Shown: positions 26,815 through 36,845, counted from the stretch's first letter. The stretch is DNA of 64,000 bases from Methylophilus sp. DW102 (GCF_037076555.1 NZ_AP029023.1:1674001-1738000); one strand, 5' to 3'. Numbers and translations: made by a program. The notes: generated by a model not told the origin, from the letters alone.

Positions 26815-27738
26815 TTATTGCGTAATCAATGTTTGCATGGCTTCGTCATTGACGAGCGCAACACAGCTCACCTCGGCCACAATGCGCTTGGCTAAACCAG
26901 CCAGCACCTTGCCGGGGCCACATTCAGCGGCGCTCAGCACCTCTTGTGCAGCCAACTGTTGCACGGTCTCCACCCAGCGGACCGGGCTATAGAGCTGGCG
27001 AACCAGCGCGTCTTTAATCTGCGCGGCATCCGCGTAGGCTGCGACATCGGCGTTATGCAAGACAGGCACAACCGGCGCCTGTACATTCACGCCATTGAGA
27101 TATTCGCGCAGCTTTTCAGCCGCTGGCTGCATGAGGTCGCAGTGCGAAGGCACGCTGACAGGCAATGCGAGCGCACGCTTGGCCCCTTTCGCCTTGGCTA
27201 ACTCCATACCACGTTCAACCGCCGCTTTGTCACCGGCAATGACAACCTGGCCTGGTGAGTTGAAGTTAACAGGCTGCAAGACTTGACCTTGTGCCGCCTC
27301 GTTACAAACAGCACGCACGGTATCATCATCCAGCCCCAAGATCGCAGCCATGGCCCCCTGGCCTTCCGGCACGGCTTGCTGCATAACCTGGGCGCGAAAT
27401 TTTACCAGTGGCAAGGCATCCGCAAACGAAATGGCATTGGCTGCAACCAGTGCAGTGTACTCACCAAGACTATGACCCGCCATCGCGGTTGGCAACTGGC
27501 CACCCAGCGCCTGATAAACACGCCAGGTAGCAATACCGGCGGTCAGCATGATGGGTTGTGTGTGTTCCGTCAGATTAATTTCTTCATTTGGCTCGGTGGC
27601 CATTTTCCAGAAATCTACCCCCAACACAGCAGAGGCTTCGTCAAAGGTTTGTTTAACGATGGCATGGGCTGCAAGTCCTTGCATCATGCCCACAGACTGT
27701 GAACCTTGACCAGGAAAGAAAAAAGCAAATTTAGACAT
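26815..27738 (-). CDS. fabD: Malonyl-CoA:ACP transacylase FabD
   Basis: Transfers malonyl from CoA to ACP. 307 residues, family length. The nucleophile S90 is in GHSLGEYTAL, the oxyanion-site segment FPGQGSQSVGM is near the N-terminus, and the catalytic His is in PSHCDLM. It lies between fabH and fabG in the fab cluster. Confidence 0.97.
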   Translation of the reverse strand: MSKFAFFFPGQGSQSVGMMQGLAAHAIVKQTFDEASAVLGVDFWKMATEPNEEINLTEHTQPIMLTAGIATWRVYQALGGQLPTAMAGHSLGEYTALVAANAISFADALPLVKFRAQVMQQAVPEGQGAMAAILGLDDDTVRAVCNEAAQGQVLQPVNFNSPGQVVIAGDKAAVERGMELAKAKGAKRALALPVSVPSHCDLMQPAAEKLREYLNGVNVQAPVVPVLHNADVAAYADAAQIKDALVRQLYSPVRWVETVQQLAAQEVLSAAECGPGKVLAGLAKRIVAEVSCVALVNDEAMQTLITQ

Positions 27739-27821
27739 ATTGATTCAGTTATTTATTCAATTAAAACGGTCATGCAAGCACGGCATGCTTCATTGTTGAA
27801 CCTTGGTACTGTCATCACTGG

Positions 27822-28763
27822 TTAGTACTTCACCAGGACTGAGCCCCAGGTAAATCCACCACCAAAGGCCTCCATGAGCAAGGTATGTCCACGCTGGATG
27901 CGACCGTCACGCACAGCCACATCCAGTGCGAGTGGAATTGAGGCTGCAGAGGTATTGCCATGGCGATCCACCGTCACGACGACTTTATCCATTGGCATTT
28001 CCAGTTTTTTGGCCGTTGCCTGCAAAATACGGATATTAGCCTGATGCGGCACCAGCCAGTCAATATCTGACTTTTGCATCTGGTTAGCTTCCAGCGTCTC
28101 ATCGACGATCTGATCCAGTGTATTGACCGCCATTTTGAACACCGGATTCCCTTCCATCACCACCGTGTCAGGCCCATCAGGATTGCGCGGCACATGTAAA
28201 TAGGTTTCGTAGTTACCATCGGCGTGGATGTGGGTAGAAAGAATACCGGGTTGCTCACTGGCTTGCAGGATCACCGCACCGGCACCATCGCCCCATAAAA
28301 TGCAGTTGCTACGGTCGCTGTAATCAGTAATACGGGTGAATGTATCCGCCCCGATCACCAGGACATTGCGGGACTGGCCAGACTTGATGAACTGGTTGGC
28401 GGTGGTCAGCGCATAGACAAAACCACTGCATACCGCCTGCACATCAAAAGCGGGACAGCCGCTGATGCCCAATTTGCGTTGCACCATGGTCGCCACACTT
28501 GGAAAAATCTTGTCAGGCGTGGTTGTTGCCACAATAATCAGGTCGATCTGTTCAGCCGCGATGCCGGCCGCGTCAATCGCTTGACGCGCCGCGTGGGTCG
28601 CCAGATCGCTGGTACGCTCATCCGTGACGCGGTGGCGTTGTTTGATGCCAGTTCGGGCGTAAATCCACTCATCGGTGGTATCCACCATTTTTTCCAGATC
28701 GGCATTGGTCAAAATATGGGGTGGCAGGTAGCTTCCAGTACCTGCAATGCGAGCGTAAATCAT
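27822..28763 (-). CDS. fabH: 3-oxoacyl-ACP synthase III FabH
   Basis: The initiating condensing enzyme joining acetyl-CoA to malonyl-ACP. 313 residues. C112 in [10 protein letters not shown], His in VPHQANIRI and Asn in [10 protein letters not shown] form the active triad. It is 48 bp downstream of plsX and 83 bp upstream of fabD, within the same operon. Confidence 0.97.
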   Translation of the reverse strand: MIYARIAGTGSYLPPHILTNADLEKMVDTTDEWIYARTGIKQRHRVTDERTSDLATHAARQAIDAAGIAAEQIDLIIVATTTPDKIFPSVATMVQRKLGISGCPAFDVQAVCSGFVYALTTANQFIKSGQSRNVLVIGADTFTRITDYSDRSNCILWGDGAGAVILQASEQPGILSTHIHADGNYETYLHVPRNPDGPDTVVMEGNPVFKMAVNTLDQIVDETLEANQMQKSDIDWLVPHQANIRILQATAKKLEMPMDKVVVTVDRHGNTSAASIPLALDVAVRDGRIQRGHTLLMEAFGGGFTWGSVLVKY

Positions 28764-28811
28764 TCGTGCGATTATGCCTTAATTGGTTTGAAACACCTAA
28801 CAAAAAGGGGT

Positions 28812-29864
28812 TCAGGGTTGCTCGGAGGTCGTCAGATGCTCAATCTCCAACTGCGACTGAATACGCTTGAGGACACCACTCTGCGCCTCTTCCATCGCGA
28901 CATGAATCGCATGGTAAAAGCCCACGCTGTCTGCGCCACCATGACTCTTGACCACAATGCCACGCAAGCCCAAAAAGCTTGCCCCATTATAAAGTCTTGG
29001 ATCTACCCGCTTTTTAAAGGCTTTTAGCACCGGAAAAGCGCCCAGCGCCATTAACTTGGTCAACCAGTTACGTTTAAATTCCTGGGTGAGGAATTTACCC
29101 ATCATATGCGCAAGGCCTTCGGTGGTTTTCAACGATACGTTGCCAACGAAACCGTCACAAACGACCACATCTGTCGTGCCCTTGAAGATATCGTCGCCTT
29201 CTACATTGCCGTAAAAATTCAAATGACTGCCGCGTAACAACTCCGCCGCCTGCTTGACCACCTCATTGCCCTTGATATCTTCAGAACCGATATTGAGCAA
29301 GCCCACGGTTGGATTCGGCTTATTGGTCAGACAGCTCACCACCATCGCGCCCATAATGGCAAACTGGTACAAATGCTCAGGTGTACAGTCGGCATTCGCC
29401 CCCAGGTCCAGCATAAATGTACTGCCTTTTTCAGAGGGTAAAGTCGAGGCAATGGCTGGCCGGTCAATCCCGGGCAAGGTTTTGAGGACAAAACGTGCGG
29501 TCGCCATCAACGCACCGGTGTTACCGGCACTCACGCAAGCCTGCGCTTCTCCCGTTTTCACCATATTAATGGCCACCCGCATAGAAGAATCTTTTTTGTT
29601 CTTCATCGCACTTTGTGGCGACTCATCCATCAACACCACTTCACTGGCATGGCGGATACGCAATCGCGGCCCCGGCTGGACATTCAAGACCTTAAGCTCG
29701 GATTCAATTGCCTCTTGCAGGCCGACCAGGATAATGTTTAATTCAGGATTTTCGTTCAGAATTCGAACTGCCGCGGGCACAGTCACATGCGGACCGTGAT
29801 CTCCTCCCATGGCATCAATGGCAATCACTACTTCATGTGAATGCACGTGTTGACCAGTTGTCAT
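28812..29864 (-). CDS. plsX: Phosphate acyltransferase PlsX
   Basis: Converts acyl-ACP to acyl-phosphate, the donor for phospholipid synthesis by PlsY. About 350 residues. The N-terminus has [12 protein letters not shown], and the core has [10 protein letters not shown] and the [12 protein letters not shown] stretch typical of the family. ATG 29864 is chosen, preceded by GGAAA; a GTG at 29912 would add 16 atypical residues. The gene follows rpmF, with a GC-rich hairpin between them, and leads into fabH. Confidence 0.96.
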   Translation of the reverse strand: MTTGQHVHSHEVVIAIDAMGGDHGPHVTVPAAVRILNENPELNIILVGLQEAIESELKVLNVQPGPRLRIRHASEVVLMDESPQSAMKNKKDSSMRVAINMVKTGEAQACVSAGNTGALMATARFVLKTLPGIDRPAIASTLPSEKGSTFMLDLGANADCTPEHLYQFAIMGAMVVSCLTNKPNPTVGLLNIGSEDIKGNEVVKQAAELLRGSHLNFYGNVEGDDIFKGTTDVVVCDGFVGNVSLKTTEGLAHMMGKFLTQEFKRNWLTKLMALGAFPVLKAFKKRVDPRLYNGASFLGLRGIVVKSHGGADSVGFYHAIHVAMEEAQSGVLKRIQSQLEIEHLTTSEQP

Positions 29865-29936
29865 GTGATTTTCCAAGTTTGTTAACTTTGCGCGTTTAAG
29901 CGCAGCCATCACAGCGGCTTACGTCAGATACGCAAA

Positions 29937-29960
29937 CGCCGCGCATTTTACTGCGCGGCG
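29937..29960 (-). promoter_or_regulatory. GC-rich hairpin between rpmF and plsX
   Basis: A 9-bp stem CGCCGCGCA/TGCGCGGCG (29937-29945 with 29952-29960) with a 6-base loop. The minus-strand T tract after it is weak, so it is more likely an attenuating or processing site than a full terminator; it would let rpmF and yceD be expressed above the lipid genes. Confidence 0.5.
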
Positions 29961-29991
29961 CGTTTTAAAGCGGTTAGCTTTAATGTGGCGA

Positions 29992-30171
29992 TTATTCGCC
30001 TTTTGCAGGCATCACTTTGCGGCCACGGTAAAAACCGTTAGGGCTCACGTGATGACGCAAATGCACTTCACCTGTGGTTGGCTCAATTGCCAAAGGTGGG
30101 TTAGTCAAAAAGTCGTGGGAACGGTGCATACCACGCTTGGAAGGTGTCTTTTTGTTTTGCTGAACGGCCAT
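29992..30171 (-). CDS. rpmF: 50S ribosomal protein L32
   Basis: A 59-residue ribosomal protein of the large subunit. The translation begins [19 protein letters not shown] and ends [10 protein letters not shown], closely matching proteobacterial L32. It contains no cysteines, so it is of the zinc-free type. It sits between yceD and plsX, its conserved position in proteobacteria. Confidence 0.97.
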   Translation of the reverse strand: MAVQQNKKTPSKRGMHRSHDFLTNPPLAIEPTTGEVHLRHHVSPNGFYRGRKVMPAKGE

Positions 30172-30380
30172 TTAAGTTACTCCAATATCAAACCGCCACA
30201 CCTCATGTATCGAAGCTCAATGACAGTTTATAAAACAAACTCGGTTATTAATAAATTAAAAATGCTACCTAATCCAGCATTATAAAATAACTCAGGGACA
30301 ACTGCAAATAAATCATGCAAATATCGCTTTTCATTGGTTTATTTGCCATGATTCGCGGCATGAACACCCAGCTTACGGGG

Positions 30381-30887
30381 TTATTTGTCCAGCTTCAACT
30401 GCTTGAGCACAGCAAATGGATTCGGCTTTTCACCCGCAGACTGCTGTAATTGTGTACACGCCTCTTCATGCATGACAGAGATAGGCAGCGCCATCAACAA
30501 CTCATCCTCGACCAACACTTCCAGTGACGACTCATCCGTAGATTCCAGCCAATCCACCGTTTCATCTTCTAGCAATGCTTCCGGCGGCTCATCACAAAGC
30601 GCAAATTCAAAGGTCATCTCTAGCGACTCTGGCATGGGCTCAAAGCAGCGCTGGCACACCAGCGGCAAAGTCGCCTGCAAACTCAGCGCCAGCATAGGCA
30701 GCGACACCTCACCAAAATAGCGGGATGGCAAGCCTTGCAACCGATAATGCACCTGCATGCCGTCGAGGGCGGCCGCATCCGTCACTCCTAGCGCTTGCAA
30801 CGCCTCATGTAACCTGGGCATAGCGCTCAGCGCTAACGCCCCCTCAACGGTTTTTTGCTGCTTTGCCAGCTCCTGAAAATGCGCCAT
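30381..30887 (-). CDS. yceD: YceD (DUF177) family protein, 23S rRNA accumulation protein
   Basis: A 168-residue protein of the YceD/DUF177 family, needed in E. coli for normal 23S rRNA levels and possibly acting in ribosome assembly. The conserved CQRC motif is present in LVCQRCFEPMP, and the C-terminus ends in the usual NPFAVLKQLK stretch. ATG 30887 follows GGTAAAG; the longer frame begins at a TTG. It is the first gene of the yceD-rpmF-plsX-fab run. The gap of about 210 bp to rpmF (30172-30380) holds nothing else I can identify. Confidence 0.92.
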   Translation of the reverse strand: MAHFQELAKQQKTVEGALALSAMPRLHEALQALGVTDAAALDGMQVHYRLQGLPSRYFGEVSLPMLALSLQATLPLVCQRCFEPMPESLEMTFEFALCDEPPEALLEDETVDWLESTDESSLEVLVEDELLMALPISVMHEEACTQLQQSAGEKPNPFAVLKQLKLDK

Positions 30888-30937
30888 GATCTTTACCAAA
30901 CAATTCAATCAACTATTAAGCCGGCACTATAACAAAC

Positions 30938-30951
30938 TCAATGATCATTGA
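30938..30951. promoter_or_regulatory. 14-bp palindrome upstream of the yceD-fab operon
   Basis: A perfect palindrome, TCAATGATCATTGA, lies about 50 bp upstream of the yceD start, close to a minus-strand -10-like TATAGT. It may be an operator. The region 30888-31227 is the divergent spacer between yceD and pycA. Confidence 0.4.
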
Positions 30952-31017
30952 CGACTAAAACACGGACAAGGCCAGCACTAAAATGACAGGCCTCTGTTTA
31001 AGCGCAAGGTTTGTTGT

Positions 31018-31023
31018 TATAAT
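31018..31023 (+). promoter_or_regulatory. Candidate -10 element of the pycA promoter
   Basis: A perfect TATAAT at 31018-31023; the -35 side is weak. Transcription from about 31030 would give a leader near 200 nt. I saw no known riboswitch in it. Confidence 0.4.
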
Positions 31024-31227
31024 GACACCGCATCACGCGGCGCTCTGTTCAAGGGCGCACCCATGGTGCCGGTTTGCCTGATCGGCCATTTGTTGCTGTA
31101 GCAAAGACGACTCCAAACCACAACCAAATCAACTTGAACTGTTTTATATTCAGTCTCCTGGAGATTGAAAAACTCGGTTGAGTTACTAAAAGACTCTAGT
31201 CCTTTTTTCTTGCTTTAAGGGTAATGT

Positions 31228-32646
31228 GTGTTTAAGAAAATTTTAGTCGCGAATCGCGGTGAAATTGCGGTGCGCATCGTACGTGCCTGCTCTGAAATGG
31301 GCATTAAATCGGTAGCTATTTACTCCGATGCTGACCGCCATGCGTTGCATGTTAAAAAGGCAGACGAAGCCTATAACATTGGCTCAGACCCTGTCGCAGG
31401 CTACCTGAACGCACACAATATAGTCAACATTGCTGTGGCTGCAGGCTGTGACGCCTTGCATCCTGGTTATGGCTTCCTGTCAGAGAATCCAGAACTTGCT
31501 GAAGTCTGCGCACGTCGCGGCATCAAGTTCATTGGTCCTGATGCCGACGTCATCCGTCAAATGGGTGACAAGATCCAGGCACGTAATGCCATGATTAACG
31601 CAGGCATTCCTTGCGTGCCAGGCAGTGAAGGCAATCTGGAATCGGTAGAGGCCGCGGTGACTTTGGCCAATAAAATTGGCTATCCCGTGATGCTCAAGGC
31701 GACGAATGGTGGCGGTGGCCGCGGAATTCGTCGTTGCGACAACGAGAAAGAGCTACTCAGTAACTATGACCGTGTCATTTCAGAAGCCAGCAAAGCCTTT
31801 GGCAAGCCAGAAGTCTTTCTCGAAAAGTGCGTGGTGCATCCGCGCCATATCGAAGTGCAAGTGCTGGCCGACTCACATGGCAATGTCATTCATTTGTTTG
31901 AACGCGATTGTTCCATCCAGCGTCGTAACCAGAAACTGATCGAGATCGCCCCCTCTCCACAACTGACTCAAGCCCAACGTGAATATATCGGTGGTCTGGG
32001 TGTGAAAGCGGCTAAGGCCGTCGGCTATGAGAACGCAGGCACGGTTGAGTTCTTGCTGGATTCAGACAATAACTTTTACTTCATGGAAATGAACACGCGC
32101 TTACAGGTAGAGCATACTGTGACCGAGACCATTACTGGCGTGGACATTGTTCAACAGCAGATTCGTGTTGCGGCCGGCTTACCGCTGCAATACAAGCAAA
32201 GTGAAATTGCTTTCCGTGGCTTTGCCATGGAGTACCGGATTAACGCAGAAGACCCGAAAAAGGACTTCTTGCCCAGCTTTGGTAAAATCACCCGCTACTA
32301 TGCGCCCGGCGGTCCGGGTGTACGTATGGATGCGGCGATTTACAGCGGATACGTCATTCCGCCTTATTACGACTCCATGTGTGCCAAACTGACGGTTTGG
32401 GCTCTGGATTGGGAAAGCGTGATTGAGCGCGGTCGCCGTGCCTTGAATGACATGATTGTCTATGGCGTCAAAACGACCATTCCATACTACCAGCAGATCA
32501 TGCAGCATCCGGACTTCCGCGCCGCTGATTTCAACACCAGTTTTGTGGAGCAACACCCCGAGCTGACTGAGTACGACGTAGGATTACCCAAAGAGTTGAT
32601 GGCAGCCGCCATTGCGGCTGCGATTGCCGCCCACGAAGGTATTTGA
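31228..32646 (+). CDS. pycA: Pyruvate carboxylase subunit A (biotin carboxylase)
   Basis: A 472-residue biotin carboxylase that charges biotin with bicarbonate using ATP. It begins MFKKILVANRGEIAVRIVRA; the ATP-grasp glycine loop is KATNGGGGRGIR, and FMEMNTRLQVEHTVTE marks the active site. It looks like AccC, but the gene directly downstream encodes a carboxyltransferase with a biotin domain, so the pair fits two-subunit pyruvate carboxylase. The start is GTG 31228 with AAGGG upstream. It would replenish oxaloacetate, an important step in C1 growth. The assignment PycA rather than AccC is from context. Confidence 0.9.
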   Translation: MFKKILVANRGEIAVRIVRACSEMGIKSVAIYSDADRHALHVKKADEAYNIGSDPVAGYLNAHNIVNIAVAAGCDALHPGYGFLSENPELAEVCARRGIKFIGPDADVIRQMGDKIQARNAMINAGIPCVPGSEGNLESVEAAVTLANKIGYPVMLKATNGGGGRGIRRCDNEKELLSNYDRVISEASKAFGKPEVFLEKCVVHPRHIEVQVLADSHGNVIHLFERDCSIQRRNQKLIEIAPSPQLTQAQREYIGGLGVKAAKAVGYENAGTVEFLLDSDNNFYFMEMNTRLQVEHTVTETITGVDIVQQQIRVAAGLPLQYKQSEIAFRGFAMEYRINAEDPKKDFLPSFGKITRYYAPGGPGVRMDAAIYSGYVIPPYYDSMCAKLTVWALDWESVIERGRRALNDMIVYGVKTTIPYYQQIMQHPDFRAADFNTSFVEQHPELTEYDVGLPKELMAAAIAAAIAAHEGI

Positions 32647-32687
32647 TTAACCCGCATTGCAAGATATTTATTTAGATCGACAAGACT

Positions 32688-34535
32688 ATGAGCAAAATAC
32701 ATGTCACCGAACTCGTTTTAAGAGATGGTCACCAATCCCTGATTGCAACGCGCATGCGCACCGAAGACATGCTGCCGATCTGCAGCAAGCTGGATGAGAT
32801 TGGGTTCTGGTCTCTCGAAGCCTGGGGCGGTGCAACCTTTGACGCTTGCGTCCGCTTTTTGAAGGAAGATCCATGGGAACGCCTGCGCAGCTTGCGTAAA
32901 GCCTTGCCCAATACGCCTATCAATATGTTGTTGCGTGGCCAGAACTTGCTGGGCTACCGTCATTACTCTGATGACGTCGTGCATGCCTTTGTCAAACAGG
33001 CAGCCGATGCCGGTGTCGATGTGTTCCGTATTTTTGATGCAATGAACGACATCCGCAACCTGAAAACCGCGATTGAAGCCGTTAAATCGGTCAAGAAACA
33101 TGCCATCGGCACCCTGTCCTTTACGACCAGCCCGGTGCATGATGTGGCCTACTTTGTGAGCATGGCCAAAGAGCTTGAGGCGCTGGGCTGTGACAGCATT
33201 GGCGTCAAGGACATGGCCGGCCTGCTGACACCCACCATGGCTGCCGAACTGGTCAAAGGTCTGAAGGCTGCGGTCAGCGTGCCCGTACACATGCACAGCC
33301 ATGCCACCTCCGGTCTGGCCAGTATGGTCTTGCTCAAGAGCGTGGAAAGCGGCGTGGATATTATTGATACCTGCAACTCTTCATTCTCCGAAGGTGCCAG
33401 CCATCCGACCACAGAAAGCCTAGTGGCCGCATTGAAAGGCACGGAATACGACACAGGCCTCGATTTGGGCAAGTTGCAGGAAATCACCGCCTACTTCAAA
33501 GAAGTGCGCAAGAAATACTGGCAATTTGAAAGCGAGTTTACCGGCGTGGATACCCGCGTTCTGGTCAACCAGGTACCAGGAGGCATGATTTCCAACCTGT
33601 CCAACCAGCTGAAGGAACAAGGTGCGCTTAACCGTATGGACGAGGTGCTTGCCGAGATTCCACGTGTGCGTCAAGATCTTGGTTATCCTCCGTTGGTGAC
33701 GCCCACCTCACAAATCGTCGGGACACAAGCTGTACTGAACGTATTGACCGGTGGCCGCTACAAGTCCATTACCAACGAAGTCAAAAATTACTTGTTAGGC
33801 CAATATGGCAAAGCCCCTGCGGCAGTGAATGCTGAGGTGCGTAAACAAGCGGTCGGCGATGCTGAAGTCATTACCTGCCGTCCAGCAGACTTGCTGCAAC
33901 CGGAAATGGTCAAGCTGCAGTCCGAGGCCGAGCGCTTTGCCAATAACGAGCAAGATGTATTGACCTATGCCATGTTCCCGGACATCGGTAAAACTTTCTT
34001 GCAAGAACGCAATGCAGGCTCATTGAATCCAGAGCCATTGTTGAGCAAAGACGCGGTCACCCAGCAAACAGCGGCCGCCCGTTATGCGCCGAATGAGTTC
34101 AACATTACCCTGCACGGTGAAACCTACCATATCAAGCTGACCGGCAGCGGTCACGCGGGTGAAGAACGCAGACCTTACTATGTCAAGGTAGACGGCATTT
34201 CTGAAGAAGTGTTTGTTGAGACCTTGAGCGAAATGGAAGTCAGCGGTGGCGGCAGTAACGGCAGCAAGAAAAAAGCCGCTGCAGTCGCCGCGAGTGGGCG
34301 TCCACGCCCTCACCATCCAGGCTGCGTCACCACGGCAATGCCAGGCACGATAGTGACGGTAAAAGTGAATGTGGGTGACAAAGTCAATGCCGGTGATGGC
34401 GTGTTGGTGATCGAAGCCATGAAAATGGAAAACGAGATCCAGGCCAGCAAATCGGGCACCGTGGTTGCCATTCATGTGACCAAGGGCGACAGTGTCACGC
34501 CAGATGAAACACTGATTGAAATTCAACCTGAATAA
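32688..34535 (+). CDS. pycB: Pyruvate carboxylase subunit B / oxaloacetate decarboxylase alpha-like
   Basis: A 615-residue protein. The N-terminal HMGL-like carboxyltransferase domain has RDGHQSL, the metal site region GVKDMAGLL and HMHSHATSG, and a conserved DUF-type PYC/OADA domain. A flexible Gly/Ser/Lys/Ala linker follows (around 515-540), then a biotinyl domain with K579 in EAMKMEN. It follows pycA by 41 bp. No membrane beta or gamma subunit of a sodium-pumping decarboxylase is nearby, which favours cytoplasmic pyruvate carboxylase. The operon ends at the hairpin 34547-34576. Confidence 0.92.
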   Translation: MSKIHVTELVLRDGHQSLIATRMRTEDMLPICSKLDEIGFWSLEAWGGATFDACVRFLKEDPWERLRSLRKALPNTPINMLLRGQNLLGYRHYSDDVVHAFVKQAADAGVDVFRIFDAMNDIRNLKTAIEAVKSVKKHAIGTLSFTTSPVHDVAYFVSMAKELEALGCDSIGVKDMAGLLTPTMAAELVKGLKAAVSVPVHMHSHATSGLASMVLLKSVESGVDIIDTCNSSFSEGASHPTTESLVAALKGTEYDTGLDLGKLQEITAYFKEVRKKYWQFESEFTGVDTRVLVNQVPGGMISNLSNQLKEQGALNRMDEVLAEIPRVRQDLGYPPLVTPTSQIVGTQAVLNVLTGGRYKSITNEVKNYLLGQYGKAPAAVNAEVRKQAVGDAEVITCRPADLLQPEMVKLQSEAERFANNEQDVLTYAMFPDIGKTFLQERNAGSLNPEPLLSKDAVTQQTAAARYAPNEFNITLHGETYHIKLTGSGHAGEERRPYYVKVDGISEEVFVETLSEMEVSGGGSNGSKKKAAAVAASGRPRPHHPGCVTTAMPGTIVTVKVNVGDKVNAGDGVLVIEAMKMENEIQASKSGTVVAIHVTKGDSVTPDETLIEIQPE

Positions 34536-34546
34536 TTACAATCAAC

Positions 34547-34576
34547 AAAAATCCCTGAAGCAATTCAGGGATTTTT
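34547..34576 (+). terminator. Terminator of pycAB
   Basis: A perfect 13-bp stem AAAAATCCCTGAA/TTCAGGGATTTTT (34547-34559 with 34564-34576) with a GCAA tetraloop. Confidence 0.9.
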
Positions 34577-34596
34577 GCTTTTGAGCTGCCTGATCC

Positions 34597-35193
34597 ATGA
34601 AACAATCACTGATTCTTGCCTCCTCTTCACGTTACCGTCGTGAAGTATTGCAAAAGCTGCATTTACCGTTTACCTGCCTGTCACCAGAGATTGATGAAAC
34701 CCCGTTGCCAAATGAAAGCCCCGAACAGACTGCTTTGCGCTTGGCAGAGGCCAAGGCCCGCAAAGTGGCAGAAACCCAGCCTGATGCGCTGATTATTGGC
34801 TGCGACCAGGTCGCGACCGTGGATGGTATGCAGATAGGTAAACCTGGTAATCATGCCAATGCTGTCACGCAACTCACCATGCTCAGCGGCAAAGAGGTGG
34901 TTTTTCATAGTGCCTTGTGCCTGTATGACAGCCAACGGCAGCACATGCAAGCCACCATCGTGCCCTATTTCGTTAAATTCAAATCCTTAAGTGCCAGCCA
35001 GATCGAGACCTACCTGCACCTTGAACAACCTTATGATTGTGCAGGCAGTGCCAAATCTGAAGGCATGGGCATCGCGCTGCTGGACTATATGCGGGGCGAT
35101 GATCCGAATGCGCTGATAGGACTGCCCTTGATTGCCTTGGTCGAGATGCTGCGACAAGCGGGTGTAGACGTATTATCGGCTTCAACTCGATAG
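34597..35193 (+). CDS. Maf/YceF-family nucleotide pyrophosphatase
   Basis: A 198-residue Maf-fold enzyme that hydrolyses non-canonical nucleoside triphosphates. The N-terminus LILASSSRYRREVL and the IIGCDQVA motif carry the active-site residues. The C-terminal GSAKSEGMGIALLD stretch fits the YceF branch, which in E. coli acts on 7-methyl-GTP. In many genomes yceF is beside yceD; here it is about 3.7 kb away, beyond pycAB. Substrate assignment is by similarity only. Confidence 0.9.
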   Translation: MKQSLILASSSRYRREVLQKLHLPFTCLSPEIDETPLPNESPEQTALRLAEAKARKVAETQPDALIIGCDQVATVDGMQIGKPGNHANAVTQLTMLSGKEVVFHSALCLYDSQRQHMQATIVPYFVKFKSLSASQIETYLHLEQPYDCAGSAKSEGMGIALLDYMRGDDPNALIGLPLIALVEMLRQAGVDVLSASTR

Positions 35194-35287
35194 CATAAAA
35201 CAAAGTCATGTGTTAACTTTTGAACGGCCACTGCGTTTAGGCAATCTCATGCTTAAAACGCAAATAACCCATAACGAAAGGATACAC

Positions 35288-36727
35288 ATGCGACTCAGCA
35301 CCCTGCTATTTTTCTCCATGGGGACGGCTGCATTGACGTACGCAGCCGCTGCACAAGCGGAAACCACCCTCACCAGCCCGCAATCTGACCAGACCAGTGT
35401 GGCGGTGACGATTTACAATGAAGACCTTGCGCTGGTCAAAGACAGTCGCAAGTTAAAGTTAAGCAACGGCCTGTCTGCCGTTTCTTTCCGTGATGTCAGT
35501 GCGCAGATCAAGCCTGAAACTGCCTTATTGCGTAGCTTGCTCCCTAACACCAGCTTGCAGGTGCTGGAGCAGAACTTCGACTTTGACTTGCTCACCCCGC
35601 ACAAACTGCTGGAAAAATATGTCGGCCAACAAGTCACCGTGATTCGTACCAACCCGACCACAGGTGCCGAAACTGAAGAAACAGCCACCGTACTCTCTGC
35701 CCAGGATGGCCCGGTGCTCAAAATAGGTAACCGTATCGAAACCGTGATCCCGGGCCGTATCGCCTATCCTAACGTCCCCGGCATGCTCAAAGACCGTCCA
35801 ACCCTGACGACGCAGTTGCAATATAAAGGCGGTGAACAGTCCACTCTGGAGCTCAGTTACCTCACAGGTGGCTTGCAGTGGAAAACCGACTATGTCGCTG
35901 AGCTCAGCAGCAAAGAGGATGCGATAGATCTGTCTGGCTGGGTCACGCTCACCAATACCAGCGGCACCAGCTATCCCAACGCAAAAGTGCAACTGGTGGC
36001 AGGGGATGTCAACCGTGTGCGTGAAGTGATCCACCCCAAAACCATGATGATGCGCGCGGATGCCATGGTCGCCGAAGCCGCCATGCCCACCGAGCAAGCA
36101 TTACTCGAATATCATTTATACACCCTGCCACGCCCCACGACCATTGCAGAAAACCAAACCAAACAAGTGGCCTTGCTTTCTGCGCAACATATCCCGGCGC
36201 ATAAAGAACTGGTACTGAATGGCTCGGAGTATTATTTCCAGGGTCAGTATCCTGATATCGACAAAAAACTCAAAGTACAGGTCTTTGTAGAATTTGATAA
36301 CAAAGAAAGTAGCCAGTTGGGCATTCCTCTGCCTAAAGGCACCATGCGCGTTTACAAAAAAGATCACGACGGCACGGCACAGTTTGTGGGCGAAGACCAG
36401 ATCGACCATACACCAAAGAACGACACGGTGCGCCTCAAACTTGGCAATGCCTTTGATGTGACGGCTGACCGTGTGCAAACCGACTTTAAAAACCTGAGCA
36501 AGCAAAACCAGCCACCCGTGTATGAAAGCGCTTATACCATCACTTTGCACAACGCGAAAAAAGAAGCGGTCACCGTCACCGTGCAAGAGCCGATTGCAGG
36601 TAGCTGGAAAATACTAAGCGAATCACAGCCACACCAGAAAACCAGTGCCCACCAGGCCAGCTGGAAAATCAATGTGCCTGCCGATGGCGATACCACGCTG
36701 AAATATCGTGTGCAGGTGAAATATTAG
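35288..36727 (+). CDS. DUF4139 domain exported protein
   Basis: A 479-residue secreted or periplasmic protein of unknown function. A signal peptide (MRLSTLLFFSMGTAALTYA, cleavage near AQAE) is followed by a DUF4139-type beta-rich region that extends through most of the chain, including VTIYNEDLALVKD near the start and a C-terminal immunoglobulin-like part. ATG 35288 is preceded by AAGGA; the upstream start at 35210 would bury the signal peptide. It stands alone; terminator 36768-36796 follows. No function is claimed. Confidence 0.82.
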   Translation: MRLSTLLFFSMGTAALTYAAAAQAETTLTSPQSDQTSVAVTIYNEDLALVKDSRKLKLSNGLSAVSFRDVSAQIKPETALLRSLLPNTSLQVLEQNFDFDLLTPHKLLEKYVGQQVTVIRTNPTTGAETEETATVLSAQDGPVLKIGNRIETVIPGRIAYPNVPGMLKDRPTLTTQLQYKGGEQSTLELSYLTGGLQWKTDYVAELSSKEDAIDLSGWVTLTNTSGTSYPNAKVQLVAGDVNRVREVIHPKTMMMRADAMVAEAAMPTEQALLEYHLYTLPRPTTIAENQTKQVALLSAQHIPAHKELVLNGSEYYFQGQYPDIDKKLKVQVFVEFDNKESSQLGIPLPKGTMRVYKKDHDGTAQFVGEDQIDHTPKNDTVRLKLGNAFDVTADRVQTDFKNLSKQNQPPVYESAYTITLHNAKKEAVTVTVQEPIAGSWKILSESQPHQKTSAHQASWKINVPADGDTTLKYRVQVKY

Positions 36728-36767
36728 CCTGCCACACTCCCGCTCAACATGCTTCAAGGGCGTCAAC

Positions 36768-36796
36768 AAAAGCATTCTTGCAAAAGAATGCTTTTT
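36768..36796 (+). terminator. Terminator after the DUF4139 gene
   Basis: A 12-bp stem AAAAGCATTCTT/AAGAATGCTTTT (36768-36779 with 36784-36795), GCAA loop and T run. A related but degraded sequence occurs near 38893-38920. Confidence 0.85.
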
Positions 36797-36845
36797 TGCT
36801 GTCTGGCCGTGGGATAATCACGCTGTTTAACTCATTAAGATTGCC

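Noticed and set aside
29983..30285. Plus-strand open frame of 100 codons
   Set aside because: It is antisense to rpmF, whose product is unmistakable.
31030..31227. Riboswitch in the pycA leader
   Set aside because: The leader has small inverted repeats but none of the conserved cores of known riboswitch classes.
31228..32646. accC of acetyl-CoA carboxylase
   Set aside because: No accB is adjacent and the next gene is a PycB/OadA-type protein, so pycA is the better call.
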